Assembly: GCA_024710675.1 (NCBI GenBank)
Contig: JANJUH010000063.1
Span: forward strand, 1 to 8,781
DNA: 8,781 nucleotides
Source of the DNA: Lysobacterales bacterium
Lineage (GTDB): Bacteria > Pseudomonadota > Gammaproteobacteria > Xanthomonadales > SZUA-5
Direction of reading: 5' to 3'
Of the stretch, positions 7,096-8,781 are shown piece after piece (positions within the stretch are counted from its first letter, which is position 1; the number at the start of each line of letters is the position of its first letter). Below the pieces are notes generated by a model. The model had not been told where the DNA came from, did no database searches, and saw only the letters and a program-made list of their open reading frames with translations. The position numbers were made by a program, and so were the translations under genes.

Positions 7096-7124
7096 CCCCA
7101 GCCCCCAGTCCCCAGCCCCGCTCT
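7094..7124 (-). repeat. Compound right arm of the G-rich inverted repeats
   Basis: Bases 7094-7112 pair with 6910-6928 and bases 7110-7124 pair with 6979-6993. Read on the minus strand the block is a run of G-tracts separated by CT or ACT, opened by AGAGC. It resembles dispersed G-rich intergenic repeats that I recall from xanthomonad genomes; that link is from memory, not shown here. Confidence 0.8.
7096..7119 (-). other. Perfect G-quadruplex motif (four G-tracts)
   Basis: On the minus strand this has tracts of 4, 4, 5 and 4 guanines separated by loops of CT, ACT and CT. It therefore meets the strict G4 pattern (four tracts of at least three G, loops of 1-7) with very short loops. The G-rich strand is the template strand for rnfB, whose ATG is 42 bases downstream. 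The partner block at 6910-6926 on the plus strand has only three close tracts. Confidence 0.75.
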
Positions 7125-7148
7125 TCAACAACACCCGAGTCAATTCGC

Positions 7149-7154
7149 TAGCCT
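7149..7154 (+). promoter_or_regulatory. Possible -10 box (TAGCCT) of rnfB, perhaps leaderless
   Basis: TAGCCT ends 7 bases before the rnfB ATG at 7162, and no Shine-Dalgarno sequence precedes that ATG. Transcription could therefore start at or near the ATG, giving a leaderless message. A weak -35 candidate (TTCAAC, 7124-7129) is 19 bases upstream. If this is the promoter, the upstream hairpins and G4 are not transcribed into the rnfB message. Low confidence. Confidence 0.25.
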
Positions 7155-7161
7155 CCACCCC

Positions 7162-7770
7162 ATGACGCTGCCACTCGACCCCGCCGCCATCGACGCCCTG
7201 CTGCCGCAGACGCAATGCACGCGTTGCGGCTACCAGGGTTGCCGTCCGTACGCCGATGCGATCGCCCGCGGCGAGGCGGCGATCAACCAGTGCCCGCCGG
7301 GCGGCGCGGCAACGATCGCGGCCCTGGCGAGCCTGACCGGTCTGCCGGAAATGCCGCTCAACCCGGAGAACGGCGTCGAAGGGCCGCGCACGGTCGCCTT
7401 CGTGCTCGAGGAGCACTGCATCGGCTGCACCAAATGCCTGCCGGCCTGCCCGGTCGACGCCATTGTCGGCGCGCCCAAGCGCATGCACACGGTGATCGCC
7501 GCCGAATGCACCGGCTGCGAGTTGTGCATCGCGCCCTGCCCGGTCGATTGCATCGTGATGGTGTCCGATCCGCTGGGACGCGGGCCGATCGATGCCGTGG
7601 AAGCCGCAACCTTCCGCGCACGCTACGAAGCGCACCAGGTGCGTGCCGAGCGCCGCGAGGCCGAGCGCGTGGCCGAGCTCGACGAGCGTCGCGCCGAGCT
7701 GGCCGGCCCCGCCTCTGCCGTCGCGGCCGCCCTCGCCCGCGCCAAGGCACGCCGCCACACCGGCGGCTGA
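7162..7770 (+). CDS. rnfB: RnfB-type electron-transfer ferredoxin, soluble (no N-terminal anchor)
   Basis: This 202-residue iron-sulphur protein resembles subunit B of the Rnf/Rsx complex. The N-terminal Fes-type cluster motif has C19, C22, C27 and C44 (TQCTRCGYQGCRPYA). Two 4Fe-4S ferredoxin motifs follow: C86-x2-C89-x2-C92-x3-C96 with PVD, and C116-x2-C119-x2-C122-x3-C126 with PVD. Three [4Fe-4S] clusters are expected. Canonical RnfB begins with a membrane helix that anchors it to the complex; here the Fes motif begins within 20 residues of the start, so the protein should be cytoplasmic. Residues about 145-200 are a charged, Ala/Arg/Glu-rich helical tail. No rnfA, C, D, G or E is in the window, so whether it serves an Rnf complex or acts as a stand-alone ferredoxin is open. 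The ATG at 7162 was chosen because LLPQTQCT directly after it matches xanthomonad homologues as I recall them. The upstream in-frame TTG at 7021 is rejected. Confidence 0.9.
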   Translation: MTLPLDPAAIDALLPQTQCTRCGYQGCRPYADAIARGEAAINQCPPGGAATIAALASLTGLPEMPLNPENGVEGPRTVAFVLEEHCIGCTKCLPACPVDAIVGAPKRMHTVIAAECTGCELCIAPCPVDCIVMVSDPLGRGPIDAVEAATFRARYEAHQVRAERREAERVAELDERRAELAGPASAVAAALARAKARRHTGG

Positions 7771-7780
7771 AGCGCGGTCA

Positions 7781-7809
7781 ACGATCGTCACGCCGGCTGC
7801 GGCGCCGGC
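7781..7809. other. Palindrome and small hairpin between rnfB and gcdH
   Basis: ACGATCGT (7781-7788) is a perfect 8-base palindrome. GCCGGC at 7792-7797 and again at 7804-7809 can form a 6-pair hairpin with a 6-base loop. No T-run follows directly, so this is not a clear terminator for rnfB. It sits just upstream of the TATACT box of gcdH and could act as a regulator site. Short palindromes are common in G+C-rich DNA. Confidence 0.3.
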
Positions 7810-7812
7810 TTC

Positions 7813-7818
7813 TATACT
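7813..7818 (+). promoter_or_regulatory. Probable -10 box (TATACT) of gcdH
   Basis: TATACT is one base from the TATAAT consensus and stands out in G+C-rich surroundings, 34 bases before the gcdH ATG. It predicts a start near 7825 and a leader of under 30 bases. No consensus -35 is seen at 16-18 bases (the bases there are around ACGCCG), so activator or extended contacts may be needed. Confidence 0.5.
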
Positions 7819-7852
7819 CCGCGCCCTTCAATTCCCGTCCCAGGTGCACGCC

Positions 7853-8781
7853 ATGGCCCAGAAGCCGTCCACGCTCGATCCCTCCGACCTCTTCGATGTC
7901 CGCTCGCTGCTCACGGACGAGGAACGGATGGTGCAGGACACGGTGGCGCGCTTCACCGACGAAAAGGTGATTCCGATCATCGGCGAGTGCTTCGACGAGC
8001 ACCGCTTCCCGGCCGAACTGGTGCCGGAGATCGCCAGCCTGGGCCTGCTCGGATCCAGCCTGCCGGAGAAGTACGGCTGCGCCGGCATGTCGGGCGTGAT
8101 GTACGGTTTGATCTGCCAGGAACTCGAGCGCGGCGATTCCGGCATCCGCAGCTTCGTTTCGGTGCAGTCCAGCCTGTGCATGTACCCGATCTACGCCTTC
8201 GGCTCCGAGGAGCAGCGCCAGCAGTACCTGCCCGGCATGGCGCGCGGCGAAGTCATCGGCTGCTTCGGCCTGACCGAGCCACACGGCGGCTCCGATCCCG
8301 CCAACATGAAGACCCACGCCAAGCGCGACGGCGCCGACTGGGTCATCAACGGCTCGAAGATGTGGATCACCAACGGCGGCCTCGCCCACATCGCGATCGT
8401 CTGGGCGATGACCGAGGAAGGCATCCAGGGCTTCATCGTAGAGCGCGGCACGCCGGGCTTCACGACCCAGGACATCCAGCGCAAGATGAGCCTGCGCGCC
8501 TCGGTGACCAGCGCCCTCTTCTTCGACAATGTGCGCGTCCCGGACAGCCAGCGCCTGCCGAACGTGCGCGGCCTCAAGGGCCCGCTGTCGTGCCTTACCC
8601 AGGCGCGCTACGGCATCACCTGGGGACCGATCGGCGCCGCCATCGCCTGCTACCGCGAGGCGCTCGAGTACGCCAAGACCCGCATCATCTTCGGCCGGCC
8701 GATCGCCGCCACCCAGGCGGTGCAGATCAAGCTCGCCGACATGGCCCGCCGGATCACGATGGCACAGTTGCTGTCGCTGCA
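7853..8781 (+). CDS. gcdH: Glutaryl-CoA dehydrogenase, C-terminus missing (cut by window edge)
   Basis: This FAD enzyme of the acyl-CoA dehydrogenase family oxidises and decarboxylates glutaryl-CoA to crotonyl-CoA in lysine/tryptophan breakdown, passing electrons to ETF. The visible 309 residues are about four fifths of the usual 390-395. Diagnostic features are CFGLTEPHGGSDPANMKT (137-154, acyl-CoA dehydrogenase signature and FAD/substrate contacts), WVINGSKMWITNG (163-175) and ARYGITWGPIGAA (251-263), a string typical of glutaryl-CoA dehydrogenases. E92, R99 and S100 in ELERGDSGIRS align with human E87, R94 and S95, which bind the glutaryl carboxylate; this separates it from short- and medium-chain dehydrogenases. 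The catalytic glutamate (human E370) lies beyond the edge. The ATG at 7853 has a weak AGG ribosome site at 7842-7844 and an upstream TATACT box, so it is probably transcribed independently of rnfB. Confidence 0.95.
   Translation, partial: MAQKPSTLDPSDLFDVRSLLTDEERMVQDTVARFTDEKVIPIIGECFDEHRFPAELVPEIASLGLLGSSLPEKYGCAGMSGVMYGLICQELERGDSGIRSFVSVQSSLCMYPIYAFGSEEQRQQYLPGMARGEVIGCFGLTEPHGGSDPANMKTHAKRDGADWVINGSKMWITNGGLAHIAIVWAMTEEGIQGFIVERGTPGFTTQDIQRKMSLRASVTSALFFDNVRVPDSQRLPNVRGLKGPLSCLTQARYGITWGPIGAAIACYREALEYAKTRIIFGRPIAATQAVQIKLADMARRITMAQLLSL

Larger units (their letters stand above)
6810..7161. other. 352-base divergent intergenic region with repeats and hairpins
   Basis: This separates the minus-strand propeller gene from plus-strand rnfB and should contain the promoters of both. 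No convincing coding frame was found: a plus-strand frame from a TTG at 7021 joins rnfB in frame, but runs through the repeats and encodes a low-complexity Pro/Gln stretch. It contains the GGAGG ribosome site of the propeller gene (6821-6817), G-rich inverted repeats, a G-quadruplex motif and several hairpins, listed separately. The stretch 6845-6909 shows nothing specific. Confidence 0.8.

Noticed and set aside
7021..7161. N-terminal extension of rnfB from an in-frame TTG at 7021
   Set aside because: The extra 47 residues are a low-complexity Pro/Gln stretch translated through the hairpins and G-rich repeat, add no membrane helix, and the family pattern begins at the ATG at 7162.
6955..8389. 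Minus-strand open frames opposite rnfB and gcdH (6955-7791 and 7778-8389)
   Set aside because: These too are in exact antisense register with well-identified plus-strand genes and have composition-driven, Ala/Arg/Gly-rich translations.

Overview
The window reads as ordinary chromosomal DNA of a high-G+C gammaproteobacterium, most likely Xanthomonadales (Lysobacteraceae or Rhodanobacteraceae type). The placement rests on remembered protein resemblance: a soluble RnfB without membrane anchor, a cyclophilin with a long conserved C-terminal tail, and a ComEC with the usual gammaproteobacterial architecture. The strong G/C bias at third codon positions fits. No phage, insertion sequence, CRISPR array, rRNA or tRNA gene was seen.

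Layout. Positions 1-3425 hold three tightly packed minus-strand genes, transcribed right to left: a 2-oxoglutarate/Fe(II) dioxygenase of the isopenicillin N synthase superfamily (3425-2493), an exported protein fusing a DUF6265-like domain to a cyclophilin prolyl isomerase (2488-1178), and the 5' half of comEC (1167 to the window edge). Gaps of 4 and 10 bases suggest one transcript. Next comes a 79-base imperfect palindrome (3464-3542). It is followed by a 1088-residue exported beta-propeller protein with Asp-box repeats of the sortilin/Vps10 type (6809-3543, minus).

The 352-base divergent gap 6810-7161 is the most structured non-coding part. It has a pair of long G-rich inverted repeats, a perfect four-tract G-quadruplex motif on the minus strand (7096-7119) and a candidate three-way-junction fold (7018-7095). 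Two plus-strand genes follow: a soluble RnfB-type ferredoxin with three cysteine clusters (7162-7770) and glutaryl-CoA dehydrogenase (7853 to the right edge, truncated). The latter has its own TATACT promoter-like box.

No clearly new multi-gene system is visible. The items most worth following are the DUF6265-cyclophilin fusion, the REPIN-like palindrome at 3464-3542, and the G-quadruplex/inverted-repeat cluster upstream of rnfB. All long open frames opposite these genes sit in exact codon register with the real gene, and are explained by the absence of TTA, CTA and TCA codons in G+C-rich coding sequence.
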